This document shows positions 25,556 to 34,869 of a stretch of DNA of 40,032 nt, piece after piece. The notes beneath the pieces were generated by a model. That model was not told the DNA's origin and ran no database searches. It saw nothing but the letters and a program-made list of their open reading frames with translations. This stretch comes from Candidatus Finniella inopinata (GTDB lineage Bacteria; Pseudomonadota; Alphaproteobacteria; Paracaedibacterales; CAIULA01): positions 1 through 40,032 of the forward strand of contig NZ_SCFB01000022.1 in NCBI RefSeq assembly GCF_004210305.1, given 5' to 3'. A program made the position numbers and the translations under genes. The first letter of the stretch is position 1. Every line of letters starts with the position of its first letter.

Positions 25556-27481
25556 GTGGTATCTCCTAATCAACATTTGAGGAACGGCACAATTTTTTCA
25601 GTTGAAAAATGGTATAATTGGCTCATTACCCTGTCACGGCATTATAATTTGTCGCGCAAGCTTCCTTTTACCCTAAGCTTGGCAGCGCTTTTATCGGGGA
25701 TAGGAACGCACTGGGCTTTGACTCACAGCGCAGGTCTTACTGATAAAACGCGTCTTGTTTTGCCATTTATTTATTTAGATGTGTTGTTATTGCTTTTGCT
25801 GGCAATTGTTATTGCGAAGAGACTTACTGAGTTGTGGCTGGAAAGACGCCAGGGGTTGGCGGGCTCTAAGCTTCATGTCCATATAGTAACCTTATTTTCT
25901 CTGGTCGCTGTAACGCCTGCCATTTGTGTTGCCGTCTTTTCGGCAGGGTTTTTTAATTCAGGCATTGAAGCTTGGTTTGGCAAGCCGGTAAAAGACGCCC
26001 TGCACGAAGCCCAGGTTGTTGCCGATGCATACTTAAGGGAACACCAAAAAGCCATTAAGATTGACGCGCATTCTTTGGTTAACAAACTGCGTCCCCAAGT
26101 TGATACATACCTGCAAGATCCCGTTCTCTTTTCCCAAGTTTTAAGCGACGAGGCGGACGAACGCGGTTTGGGTGAATTATTGGTTTTCAATGGTAAGGGA
26201 GTGGTCTTGGCCCGTTCTTATTTGACCTTTGCTCTGGAATTAGAGAAAATTTTATTTTCTGATTTTGATAAGGTTCGCAACGGCGAAATTGTCGTGCGCG
26301 AGGGAAAAGACCGGGTTAGGGTTTTAATCAAACTGGATGCCTTAAGCGACACCTACCTGTTTGTAGGTAAATTAATTGACCCCACAGTTTTATCGCACCT
26401 GAGTCAAACCCAAAAGGCCATCCACGACTATTACCAGCTGGCCCAGCAACATTCGGGGGCCCAACTAACCTTTGTTGTCTTTTTTGCCCTCATCTCCTTG
26501 CTATTATTGTTGGCCGCCATTTGGGCTGGTTTGACCTTGGCAAACGTTTTGGTCAGACCAATCAGTCGGTTGGTGGCCGCGGCCGAGGCTGTTAGTCAGG
26601 GAAACCTTTCTGTAAAGGTTGAGGAGGAATTCTTAAATAATGAGTTAGACGGCTTGACGCGCTCCTTCAATCATATGACGCGTCGATTGCAACAACAAAA
26701 CCAAGATCTCATCATCAGTCAACGCAAATCGGCCTGGGCTGATGTTGCCCGCAAAATTGCCCACGAAATAAAGAACCCTCTGACCCCCATTCAGTTAGCA
26801 GCAGAACGTTTAAAAAGACGATATTTAAAGGAAATTACCAGTGACCCCCAAACGTTTCGAAACTGTATTGATACGATTATCCGCCAAGTTGGCCAGATAG
26901 GTAGCCTCGTCAATGAATTCAGTGCTTTTGCCCGTATGCCTGAACCTAAGATTATAGCGTCCAATTTTACAGAGCTGGCTCAGCAAACATTCTTTCTTCA
27001 AAAGCAAGCTTATCCCCACCTGGATTTTATTTTTGAAAGTTCACCAGATTCGATCATATGGCCTTGCGATACCCAACAGATGAGCCAAGTCATAACCAAT
27101 TTGCTACAAAATTCAGTTAATTCCTTAACAGAAAAATCCAAGGATGTCCTTGATTGCCGAGGGCAGATCCTCTTAAAGCTTAAGCTGCTTGACGAACCCG
27201 TCACAGTCCGACAAGGTGCAAAATCCCAACGGACAGAGGTTCAGATAAGCCGCAGATATAAAAAACGCTTGTATGTGCAGGTTGAAGATAATGGACCTGG
27301 ATTTCCTAAAGAAGGACGTGATCATTTGATAGAACCTTACTATACTACCCGTGAACAGGGGACGGGGCTGGGCTTGGCTATTGTATCAAAGATCGTAACT
27401 GATCATAATGGTCAGCTGCACCTGGGCGACAGTAAGTTGGGTGGGGCCTGTGTTCAATTAGTATTTGATGAACCCGAATAA
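25556..27481 (+). CDS. ntrY: Nitrogen/redox sensor histidine kinase NtrY (short form)
   Basis: 641 aa from GTG 25556, shorter than the usual 700-770. Helices lie near residues 38-58, 68-90, 110-133 and 300-330, the last two framing a periplasmic sensor loop. HAMP spans about 325-380 (LVRPISRLVAAAEAVSQGNL). Histidine kinase motifs are H-box VARKIAHEIKNPLTPIQLAA near 400, N-box NLLQNSVNSL, DNGPGFP and GTGLGLAIV. The PAS domain usually found between HAMP and the H-box is missing: HAMP runs almost directly into SQRKSAWADVARKIAHE. It phosphorylates NtrX; in alphaproteobacteria the pair answers to nitrogen, oxygen and redox state. It is the first gene of ntrY-ntrX-trkA. Confidence 0.93.
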   Translation: MVSPNQHLRNGTIFSVEKWYNWLITLSRHYNLSRKLPFTLSLAALLSGIGTHWALTHSAGLTDKTRLVLPFIYLDVLLLLLLAIVIAKRLTELWLERRQGLAGSKLHVHIVTLFSLVAVTPAICVAVFSAGFFNSGIEAWFGKPVKDALHEAQVVADAYLREHQKAIKIDAHSLVNKLRPQVDTYLQDPVLFSQVLSDEADERGLGELLVFNGKGVVLARSYLTFALELEKILFSDFDKVRNGEIVVREGKDRVRVLIKLDALSDTYLFVGKLIDPTVLSHLSQTQKAIHDYYQLAQQHSGAQLTFVVFFALISLLLLLAAIWAGLTLANVLVRPISRLVAAAEAVSQGNLSVKVEEEFLNNELDGLTRSFNHMTRRLQQQNQDLIISQRKSAWADVARKIAHEIKNPLTPIQLAAERLKRRYLKEITSDPQTFRNCIDTIIRQVGQIGSLVNEFSAFARMPEPKIIASNFTELAQQTFFLQKQAYPHLDFIFESSPDSIIWPCDTQQMSQVITNLLQNSVNSLTEKSKDVLDCRGQILLKLKLLDEPVTVRQGAKSQRTEVQISRRYKKRLYVQVEDNGPGFPKEGRDHLIEPYYTTREQGTGLGLAIVSKIVTDHNGQLHLGDSKLGGACVQLVFDEPE

Positions 27482-27502
27482 ATAATTAAGAGAGAAAGAA
27501 AA

Positions 27503-28933
27503 ATGTCCCAGGATATTTTGATTGTTGATGATGAATCTGACATTCGCGAATTGATAGCCGGAATCCTAAGTGATGAAGGCCATACAACGCGCATGGCAGC
27601 CGATGGCCTGAAAGCCTTAGAGCTTATTAAGATGCGCCAGCCAAATTTGGTGGTTTTGGACGTATGGTTGGGCGATAGTGAACGGGATGGCTTGAAAATT
27701 TTAGATATTATCAAACGGGACCATCCTTTTGTTCCGGTCATTATGATCAGTGGACATGGAACAATTGAAACGGCCGTATCAGCCATGAGAAAAGGTGCCT
27801 ATGATTTTCTGGAAAAACCCTTTCAGACGGAACACTTGTTACTGGTTGTTGAACGGGCTTTAGAATCAGCGCGCCTTAAACAGGAAAACCAAGAGCTTAA
27901 AATTAAAGCCCGCACCACGTCAGGTATTGTTGGGAACTCATCAGCCATCTACAACATTCGGCAAACTATCGCTAAGAATGCCCCAACCAATGGGCGGTGT
28001 TTTATTTCAGGTCCTTTAGGCGCTGATAAGGAATCGATTGCGCGTGAGATTCATACTTTATCGAAAAGGGCCCAGGCGCCATTCGTTGTTGTGAAGTGTG
28101 CATCCCTTCATCCGCAGAATTTAGATGTGGAACTATTTGGGGCAGATATCACAGGTTTATCAGCCGACACGCCGCGAAAGATTGGTTTGTTGGAAAAAGC
28201 CCATGGGGGAACCCTTTATTTTGACGAGATAACGCAACTGCCTCTGCCTATACAAGCGAAGGTTGTGAAGGCCATTCAGGAAAATGCTTTCTATCGTGTG
28301 GGCGGGGAAAAACCCATCGACATTAACATACGTTTTCTTGCCAGCAGCTCAGAAAATGTGATGGCCCTGATTCAAAATGGTCATTTCAGGGAAGATTTGT
28401 ATTATCGCCTTGGTGTGTCCCACCTGATCATCCCTTCCCTTCAAGAACGGGTGACCGACATTCCACTGCTGGTGGAATCGTTTATGGAACAAGCGGCGGC
28501 GGCCAAAGGGGTTTTGCCTAGACGTTTTAGCCAAGAGGCGCTAGTGATGCTACAATCCTATTCCTGGCCTGGTGATTTGCAGCAGTTAAGTCACGTTATT
28601 GACTGGGTTCTTTTAATGGCGACTGGCGAGGCCCGTGATCCTATTGAGACTCATCAATTGCCCACCGAGATCGTTCAAGGCAACCGCTTTGTCAACAACT
28701 GGCAGCAAAAAACGGCCGATATTGTGGTTTTGCCGTTAAGAGAGGCTCGCGAGGCCTTTGAAAAGGATTATTTGTTGGCGCAATTGCAGCGGTTCGCGGG
28801 GAACATTTCGCAAACGGCGCGGTTTGTTGGTATGGAACGATCAGCCCTTCATCGCAAGCTTCGTGCTTTGGGTGTTCATGACCCTAAGGGATCTGAAAAA
28901 GACGCTGATGAGCACCAAGAGATATCGGCTTAG
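27503..28933 (+). CDS. ntrX: Response regulator NtrX, NtrC-family without GAFTGA
   Basis: 476 aa. The receiver domain (1-125) has the acidic pair DD9-10, the phospho-acceptor Asp53 in VVLDVWLGD, and Lys in LEKPF. The AAA+ domain has a weakened Walker A, GPLGADKES, where GxxGxGKE is usual. Walker B is GGTLYFDEI. In place of the sigma-54 contact loop GAFTGA is a short GADITGLSADTPRKIG. The C-terminal Fis-type helix-turn-helix (NISQTARFVGMERSALHRKLRALG) binds DNA. Loss of GAFTGA is known in alphaproteobacterial NtrX and means it likely regulates without activating sigma-54. It follows ntrY by 21 bases. Confidence 0.95.
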   Translation: MSQDILIVDDESDIRELIAGILSDEGHTTRMAADGLKALELIKMRQPNLVVLDVWLGDSERDGLKILDIIKRDHPFVPVIMISGHGTIETAVSAMRKGAYDFLEKPFQTEHLLLVVERALESARLKQENQELKIKARTTSGIVGNSSAIYNIRQTIAKNAPTNGRCFISGPLGADKESIAREIHTLSKRAQAPFVVVKCASLHPQNLDVELFGADITGLSADTPRKIGLLEKAHGGTLYFDEITQLPLPIQAKVVKAIQENAFYRVGGEKPIDINIRFLASSSENVMALIQNGHFREDLYYRLGVSHLIIPSLQERVTDIPLLVESFMEQAAAAKGVLPRRFSQEALVMLQSYSWPGDLQQLSHVIDWVLLMATGEARDPIETHQLPTEIVQGNRFVNNWQQKTADIVVLPLREAREAFEKDYLLAQLQRFAGNISQTARFVGMERSALHRKLRALGVHDPKGSEKDADEHQEISA

Positions 28934-28945
28934 GAAAGTGTAGCC

Positions 28946-30322
28946 ATGAAAGTTATTATTTTAGGTGGTGGGCAGGTGGGGTACAGTATTGCCCGGTATC
29001 TTGCTTTTGAAGAAAACGACATCACCATTGTCGATCAATCGGCCGATTTGTTGCGAAAGATTAGTGATAAAATTGATATTCAACCCGTCGTTGGTTTTGC
29101 CTCGCACCCCGATGTTTTGAAACAAGCCGGGGCAGAAAATGCTGACTTGTTAATTGCCGTGACCGCCTCTGACGAAGTCAATATGGTGGCCTGCGAAGTG
29201 GGACAATCCATTTTTCAAATTCAAACCAAAATTGCGCGTGTCCGCCACCAAAGCTATTTGAAGCCCGTTTGGTCTGACATATTCCACCCCAGTCGATTGG
29301 CGATTGACGTGATTATCTCACCAGAAGTTGAGGTTGCTAAGTCCCTTTGCCGAAGCGCCCAGGTTGCGGGGGCATTTGAAGTTATTCCGCTGGTGGGTAA
29401 CCATGCCAAAATTATCGGGGTCAGGTGTCATCATCAATCGCCCCTTATCAACACGCCGTTGCGTTTGTTGCCGGGGTTGATTGCTAGCACTGAAATGCAT
29501 ATTGTTTGCATTGCCCGGGGCGATCAGGCGTTTTTGCCCGATCAAAATGATATCCTTCAGTCGGGGGACGAGGTTCATTTTATCGCAACGACGCAAGACA
29601 TTGGCCAGGCCATGATCGCTTTTGGATACCAGGAAAGTGAGGGGCGTCAAATGCTGATTGTGGGGGCGGGAAGCATCGGGAAAACGCTGGCCTTACAAAT
29701 TGCGGAAACACAACCTGATGTGGTTGTAAAGATCATCGAAAAAGACCCGGAAAGGTCTGAAACGGCGGCGCGGCTTTTAAAAAATGCTGATGTTTTGTGT
29801 GGAGATGCCCTGGATTATGACATTTTGAATGAAGCCAGCGTTCATAACTGTGAAACGGTGGTGGCGGTAACTGATGACGACAAGGTTAACATTTTGGCCT
29901 CTTTATTAGCCAAGCGATGTGGGGCCGGTCGTGCTTTGGCGCTTTTAAACAATGTCCACCATGCCTCGCTTGTGACGTCTCTGGGCGTTGATGGGGTTAT
30001 CAACCCCCGTTCCATAACAGTTTCCAGTATTCTGCAATATGTCCGCCGTGGACGCATTCGGTCTGTGCATACGTTGGGCGATGGCCATGTGGAGGTTATT
30101 GAGGCCGAAGCGCGTGAGACCAGCCATATCATCGGTTTGACTGTTGATGATGTCACCATCAAAGGCTCCATCATGATTGCGGCTATTGTCCGCGATAAAG
30201 AGGTTTTATTGGCCCCATCAAAGGTGATTATCAGTGTGGGCGATTCTTTGGTGATTGTCGCAAGAAAAGATGCGGTTAAAAAGGTCGAAAAGCTATTTTC
30301 AATCCGCCCTTCTTATCTTTAA
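28946..30322 (+). CDS. trkA: Trk potassium-uptake regulator TrkA
   Basis: 458 aa with two RCK units. Each has a Rossmann NAD-binding domain (IILGGGQVGYSIARYL at the start; MLIVGAGSIGKTLALQIAE near 235) with acidic residue after strand 2 (ITIVDQS; VKIIEKD), followed by a TrkA-C domain. TrkA sits on the cytoplasmic face of TrkH/TrkG and gates K+ uptake in response to nucleotides. AGGAAAG precedes the ATG, 12 bases after ntrX. The ntrY-ntrX-trkA order is a classic alphaproteobacterial arrangement; trkH is not in the window. Confidence 0.95.
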   Translation: MKVIILGGGQVGYSIARYLAFEENDITIVDQSADLLRKISDKIDIQPVVGFASHPDVLKQAGAENADLLIAVTASDEVNMVACEVGQSIFQIQTKIARVRHQSYLKPVWSDIFHPSRLAIDVIISPEVEVAKSLCRSAQVAGAFEVIPLVGNHAKIIGVRCHHQSPLINTPLRLLPGLIASTEMHIVCIARGDQAFLPDQNDILQSGDEVHFIATTQDIGQAMIAFGYQESEGRQMLIVGAGSIGKTLALQIAETQPDVVVKIIEKDPERSETAARLLKNADVLCGDALDYDILNEASVHNCETVVAVTDDDKVNILASLLAKRCGAGRALALLNNVHHASLVTSLGVDGVINPRSITVSSILQYVRRGRIRSVHTLGDGHVEVIEAEARETSHIIGLTVDDVTIKGSIMIAAIVRDKEVLLAPSKVIISVGDSLVIVARKDAVKKVEKLFSIRPSYL

Positions 30323-30496
30323 CGTTTTAGGCGAGGCCATCCTGATTTGGCTTTTGGCTGCCTTGAGAATCATGGCGATTGCACTGAAAATTAGTTTAGT
30401 ATTCTAAAAATTATTTCCTAATTTTTTATTCGGCTTTTCTGCTGTTCTATCCGTTGTTATTATTCTTTTTTCTCAATAAAGAAAAAGGAAACAGGG

Positions 30497-31645
30497 ATGC
30501 AGTTATCAGATACTTTCCTCAAACATTTTGAACCTCTTGCCGATCCTCGTATTGATAACCACAACAAGCTTCACAAATTGCACGATATCTTGGTAATAAC
30601 AATATTGGCCACAATTTGTGGCGCTGATAACTGGGTTGATATTAGTGAATTTGGCAAAGCCAAATACGATTGGTTATCAACATTTCTCGAGCTGCCTAAT
30701 GGTGTGCCATCTCATGATACTTTTGGCCGTGTGTTTTCCATACTTGACCCAGAGCAATTTGAATCCTGCTTTTATGCATGGATCAAGTCACTCTCTATCG
30801 ATGTTAATTCTGAGATTATTGCTATTGATGGAAAAACGCTACGGGGTTCTGGCAACAGAAGAAAAGAGAAAAAAGCCCTACACATTGTAAGTGCCTGGGC
30901 AAGCAATCAAAGTCTTCTTTTAGGGCAAGTTAAAACGGATGAAAAATCCAATGAAATTACAGCCATTCCAAAATTACTCAAGATGATTGATGTTACTGGT
31001 AGTACAGTCACCATTGACGCCATGGGTTGTCAGCAGTCAATTGCTGAAGAGATCTTAATTCAAGGTGCAGACTACGTATTAGCTCTAAAAGATAATCAAC
31101 CGAAGCTTCATGAAATGGTCAAGGCAATTTTCCATATAGGAGAATCACGTCAGTACAAGAAGATGCTTAATCGACGGAAAGTAGAGAAGATCCATGATCA
31201 TGGTCGCATAGAAACACGTCGCTATACATTAGTATCAGCACGCGATCCGGCAGTATTTCAACTTCGTTGGCCTGGGTTAAAGGGTGTTGGCATGCTTGAA
31301 ACAACACGCACAACTAATAATCAGGTTGAGCGTAGTACCCGCTACTTTCTAACAAGTTTAGCCTATGAAAATATTGATCAGTTTATGGTTGCTGTCAGAA
31401 AACACTGGAACATAGAAATTAACCTGCACTGGTCTTTGGATGTAGGTTTTAGGGAAGACCATAACCAGGTGCATGTTGGCCACGCGGCCAAGAATTTGGC
31501 TGTCATGAGACGTATTGCTTTGAATCTACTCAAGCAAGAAAAAACGAATAAACGAGGGGTGAGCTGTCGACGGAAGGTAGCAGGCTGGGACAACAAATAC
31601 TTATTGAAAATTCTAACCGCTGACCACAATTTAAAGCGCGTTTGA
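30497..31645 (+). CDS. ISAs1-family transposase
   Basis: 382 aa, full length for the family. The N-terminal DDE_Tnp_1-associated domain reads FEPLADPRIDNHNKLHKLHDILVI, then GVPSHDTFGRVFSILDP. The catalytic part has IIAIDGKTLRGS (first Asp), VTIDAMGCQQSIAEEI with YVLALKDNQPKLHE (second Asp), and EINLHWSLDVGFREDHNQVH (Glu/Asp region), ending LLKILTADHNLKRV. AAAGGAAACAGGG precedes the ATG. I could not find convincing terminal inverted repeats or a target duplication, so element boundaries are not given. It lies in the gap after trkA and breaks no visible gene. Confidence 0.93.
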   Translation: MQLSDTFLKHFEPLADPRIDNHNKLHKLHDILVITILATICGADNWVDISEFGKAKYDWLSTFLELPNGVPSHDTFGRVFSILDPEQFESCFYAWIKSLSIDVNSEIIAIDGKTLRGSGNRRKEKKALHIVSAWASNQSLLLGQVKTDEKSNEITAIPKLLKMIDVTGSTVTIDAMGCQQSIAEEILIQGADYVLALKDNQPKLHEMVKAIFHIGESRQYKKMLNRRKVEKIHDHGRIETRRYTLVSARDPAVFQLRWPGLKGVGMLETTRTTNNQVERSTRYFLTSLAYENIDQFMVAVRKHWNIEINLHWSLDVGFREDHNQVHVGHAAKNLAVMRRIALNLLKQEKTNKRGVSCRRKVAGWDNKYLLKILTADHNLKRV

Positions 31646-31785
31646 GCGGATTGACTGATATAAACGGTAAGTCTTTTAAAGGGGAGGATAGTGTCTAAAA
31701 ATAAAAAAAACAGGAAGTAGATCTCTCAAAACCTACAAAATCAAATCAATCTACAAAAGTTTGGGAAATAGCAGAAACCGTAATT

Positions 31786-32829
31786 TTAAAAACTAGGCTG
31801 AGGAGATGTCAGTGCAATCGCCATGCCTTGAGAATGATCAGCAGTTTTAAGTTGTTCAGTCTGTTTTTGTTGTGCTAATTGTTGTCTCTTTAACTGCGCT
31901 GTGAAGGAAAGGGCCGCATCAATCTCTGCAGAGATTATTTGTTGGTCCCGTCCAACATCGGCCATGAATCGATTGCTGTAAACAGAAATCGGAACCACCT
32001 TAACCCCTTCAGGGACTTTTTGCGCATTCATTCCAGACACAAAATTATCAATGCTGGAAGAGCCCCAGTCACCCTTACAGTTGTCAAGCAATACAGCCAC
32101 ATAGTTTGGGTTAGCCGTGGCCCCAGATGATTGTTGTGCCGCATAGTCAGCAGCAACGTATTTCGCAATTCCACTAGGCTTGTTTGGGGCGTAAATATAG
32201 TCTGTTACCGATAATCCAAGCCCTTTTACAAAATCGAGTTTTGGACCTTTTGAACCCAAAGGTAATCCCGAACAAATCTTGACAGTGGTGCCCATTTTTC
32301 TAAGAGCCTCAAGTGTTAGCTGGAAAGGAGTCGATTCTGGATACCGGTAACTTAATATTCCTGATTGGGAAAATAATCCCTCATGCAAAGAGGTGATGAT
32401 GGAATATGTTGTTTGTTTGGTGGCATCGTCACCTCCTTTCCCTTGGATAATTGACCATACAACAGGGCCTAACATTCTGGAATTTTCTGCCGAAGATAAA
32501 TACCTGAATGGGTAAGTTGTGCCATTACTTAGGGGAATCGTATATTCCTGCTGTGCCAACACATCATCGAAATCAAAGTAAACCATCAGCCGGGAACCTT
32601 TTAAATTATGCATTGCCACTATTTCCCCAACTCTATTTGGCAAGTGGCTTAAGTAAGTCAGTTCATAGGGAGCTGTCGGCAGGCCTTCCACTGGTTGCGA
32701 TGATGACGATGATGAAGACGAACTCACAGGCTGAATTTCGCCTTTTAAATCAGCAGAACTGCTTGCCTGGGTTACACCAAAAGCCGCCCAAAATGCTAAA
32801 AGACCTAAGAACCCTGGCAATTTATACAT
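31786..32829 (-). CDS. Secreted HAD-like (DUF2608-like) protein with poly-serine linker
   Basis: 347 aa. A signal peptide (PGFLGLLAFWAAFGVTQA) is followed by a linker with nine consecutive serines (residues about 36-44), encoded by an impure TCA/TCG/TCT run. LMVYFDFDDVLAQ (81-93) matches HAD motif I (hhhhDxDxx, Asp86 and Asp88). TTVKICSGLPLGSKGPKLDF may carry the motif II Ser/Thr and motif III Lys region, and VAVLLDNCKGDW a motif IV acidic pair. Secreted HAD-like proteins of the DUF2608 type occur in intracellular bacteria such as Legionella and Coxiella; assignment to that family is tentative. A phosphatase-like role outside the cytoplasm is inferred. Confidence 0.7.
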   Translation of the reverse strand: MYKLPGFLGLLAFWAAFGVTQASSSADLKGEIQPVSSSSSSSSSQPVEGLPTAPYELTYLSHLPNRVGEIVAMHNLKGSRLMVYFDFDDVLAQQEYTIPLSNGTTYPFRYLSSAENSRMLGPVVWSIIQGKGGDDATKQTTYSIITSLHEGLFSQSGILSYRYPESTPFQLTLEALRKMGTTVKICSGLPLGSKGPKLDFVKGLGLSVTDYIYAPNKPSGIAKYVAADYAAQQSSGATANPNYVAVLLDNCKGDWGSSSIDNFVSGMNAQKVPEGVKVVPISVYSNRFMADVGRDQQIISAEIDAALSFTAQLKRQQLAQQKQTEQLKTADHSQGMAIALTSPQPSF

Positions 32830-32913
32830 TTTAATATGTCCCGTTATTATGATTATTTAAATTCATTAAAAGGTATCATAATTCATTATTCTTAATAAAT
32901 CGTTAATTTACAG

Positions 32914-32964
32914 ATTCCCGCTTTCGCGGGAATAACGACCAGTGTGTCTGACACCTGGGACCTG
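32914..32964. repeat. Short palindrome and repeat sequence downstream of the Pmp-like gene
   Basis: ATTCCCGC (32914-32921) and GCGGGAAT (32926-32933) form a perfect 8-bp stem with a TTTC loop, half of the REP-like element at 23561. CTGACACCTGGGACCTG follows at 32948-32964; a close relative, CTGACACCCCCCTGGTACCTG, lies at 34834-34854 on the other side of the Pmp-like gene, in the same orientation. The hairpin could also serve the minus-strand gene ending at 32971. Confidence 0.5.
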
Positions 32965-32970
32965 TTCCCT

Positions 32971-34668
32971 TTAACTGTTTTTCAGTATAAATGAATTCGT
33001 TGTTACCGTTATTTGCCCATTCCCACTTTTGCCCACGCTTAAAGGCACTGAAGGCGTTTTAAAAACAGATCCCAGATAATCTTTTGTTACCCCCAATTTC
33101 CAGTTGTAGGTGCCCGTCGGTAAAGAGGCGGACCCTGTCCAAGTGGGAGGGGTTCCGCCCGCCCAGCTTAATGGTACCCCATAAAATGGCTGTGTCGGGT
33201 CTAAGACATCTGATCCTGTCCCCGGCCAACCAACCTGAACCATCAGACCTTCTGAAGGGCCTGTGATATAGCTACCATTTGAATTCTTAGCATTTGTCGT
33301 AAAGGTAACGGATGTGCCCGTCGTTTGGTTTAGGGTCAGAGCGTAAGTGTTAAGTTGTAAAAAAACTGTTTTGTGACTAAACTTCAAGTTATACTTCGCC
33401 AATTGATTGTTCAAACCAGTTAAACTATCACCCAAATAGTTCGTAAAGCCTGTTGCCACGGTAAAGCCACTAGCTGGGAAAGCCGATGCAACAAGTCCAT
33501 AAATCTCGATTTTCGTGGGAAGGATTAGTTCACGTGTTTGCTCACCTCCGGCCATATTTAAGCTGCCGCAAGATGATGCACTGGGGTTGATACCCAAACG
33601 CCAGATTCCATTCGGGCTAAATTTCACACCCTTCGCATAAATCGTTCCGTATCCCCCCAGGGTGGCATTTAACGTGCTCGTGTTTGTGCCAGCATCTGAG
33701 TAGCCCACGTAGATGTTTCCACGGCTAACAGGGCTTGCCCACTGGGCATCGTTATTAGCTGCCGTTCCACCAATAATCAAACTGCCCGCTTTAACAATCG
33801 TGTCACCCGACCAACCAGAATTGCATGTGTTCAACGTCAATGTTTGTGGACCATCCTTGATGAAGGTGTTTGAACTGGAACCACTAGCAAAATCGTTATT
33901 TGCATTCTGTCCTGAAGGGACATCAGCTGCGGCTGACGGATTCACGATGATCCCTCCCCCCGCCGCACTGGTTGTAAAGGTAAATTTGGTGTTTGAATTT
34001 ACTATAGACACAGCCCCGCCTGATGTTGTGGCGGTATTACCCTTTCCATTAAACCCATCTCCGTCGTTAAAACGAGTGTCCGTCAAATTCACGTCTCCAC
34101 CAGCATAAATAGCCCCACCAGTATTCACTGCTGTGTTACCCGTGAAAGTCACACGACCCGTCCCCCCAAGGGTCAGTCCACTGTCAGCGTACCCTATGGC
34201 TCCTCCGTTAATGGCACGATTACCCTTAAAGGTTACAGGACCTGTGGCATTAAATGTCACAGATTTATTAGTCCCATTAAAAATTGCCCCGCTTGCTGCC
34301 CCCCCAGGCTTAAAATCCATGAACGTCAAGTTAGAGAGATTTAGGGTGTTGCCTGACGTATGAAAAAGAGAATCATTGATGGCTGATCCTTGGCTGATTG
34401 TTGTGCCACCTGAAATACCTTTGATGGTAACTTGATCAAAGTTGTCTAAATAAATAACATTCTGCTCCGCATCATCCTTATCATCCTTTGATTTCTTGAA
34501 TTTCAGAACGGGACTCTTGTTGGAAAGTTGAGTCGCAGCTGCCGCAAGTGCAGCCTTTAAGCTGGGATATTCTGATCCAGGGGGAGTTTGCAACTCCACC
34601 AAATTGACCCCATACGCCCCCGACAACGCCGACAGGCTGACGCCTAATAAAAATAAAGCGGTTCTCAT
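32971..34668 (-). CDS. Secreted Pmp-like beta-helix protein without autotransporter barrel
   Basis: 565 aa. A signal peptide (RTALFLLGVSLSALSGAYG) is followed by a charged patch (KKSKDDKDDAE) and a right-handed beta-helix region. The region has paired motifs seen in chlamydial polymorphic membrane proteins: FKGN then GGAI (147-158), FTGN then GGAI (175-187), and GN then GGAV (210-220). A PATR-like stretch (GDTIVKAGSLIIGG) near 290 is typical of autotransporter passengers. The C-terminus lacks the 12-strand barrel and the final aromatic residue; it ends with Ig-like beta sequence (GTYNWKLGVTKDYLGS). It may be a secreted or surface-bound passenger without its own translocator, or a truncated autotransporter. 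Adhesion is the likely role by analogy. Confidence 0.72.
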   Translation of the reverse strand: MRTALFLLGVSLSALSGAYGVNLVELQTPPGSEYPSLKAALAAAATQLSNKSPVLKFKKSKDDKDDAEQNVIYLDNFDQVTIKGISGGTTISQGSAINDSLFHTSGNTLNLSNLTFMDFKPGGAASGAIFNGTNKSVTFNATGPVTFKGNRAINGGAIGYADSGLTLGGTGRVTFTGNTAVNTGGAIYAGGDVNLTDTRFNDGDGFNGKGNTATTSGGAVSIVNSNTKFTFTTSAAGGGIIVNPSAAADVPSGQNANNDFASGSSSNTFIKDGPQTLTLNTCNSGWSGDTIVKAGSLIIGGTAANNDAQWASPVSRGNIYVGYSDAGTNTSTLNATLGGYGTIYAKGVKFSPNGIWRLGINPSASSCGSLNMAGGEQTRELILPTKIEIYGLVASAFPASGFTVATGFTNYLGDSLTGLNNQLAKYNLKFSHKTVFLQLNTYALTLNQTTGTSVTFTTNAKNSNGSYITGPSEGLMVQVGWPGTGSDVLDPTQPFYGVPLSWAGGTPPTWTGSASLPTGTYNWKLGVTKDYLGSVFKTPSVPLSVGKSGNGQITVTTNSFILKNS

Positions 34669-34833
34669 GATAATTCTCCATAATAAATAGGTTTGTTTAT
34701 TTTGATTATGGAGAATATTGTTTAATATAATATTAATGGCGAAAGGGTTTATTTATATGAAATAAATGAATGACCACGGAGAAAGAGCTCCCTGCAATGA
34801 CGATTGGGAAGGCAGAGGTCAGGAACTTGGCAC

Positions 34834-34854
34834 CTGACACCCCCCTGGTACCTG
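34834..34854. repeat. Second copy of the CTGACACC...TGGnACCTG repeat
   Basis: Related to 32948-32964 with four extra C. The two copies lie in the same orientation on either side of the Pmp-like gene. The second sits just past the 3' end of the SPOR-domain gene. Confidence 0.4.
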
Positions 34855-34869
34855 ACTTCTTACTTGCCC

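Noticed and set aside
30323-30496. Left terminal inverted repeat of the ISAs1-type element
   Set aside because: Compared with the sequence after 31645; no convincing inverted match was seen, so no element boundaries are given.
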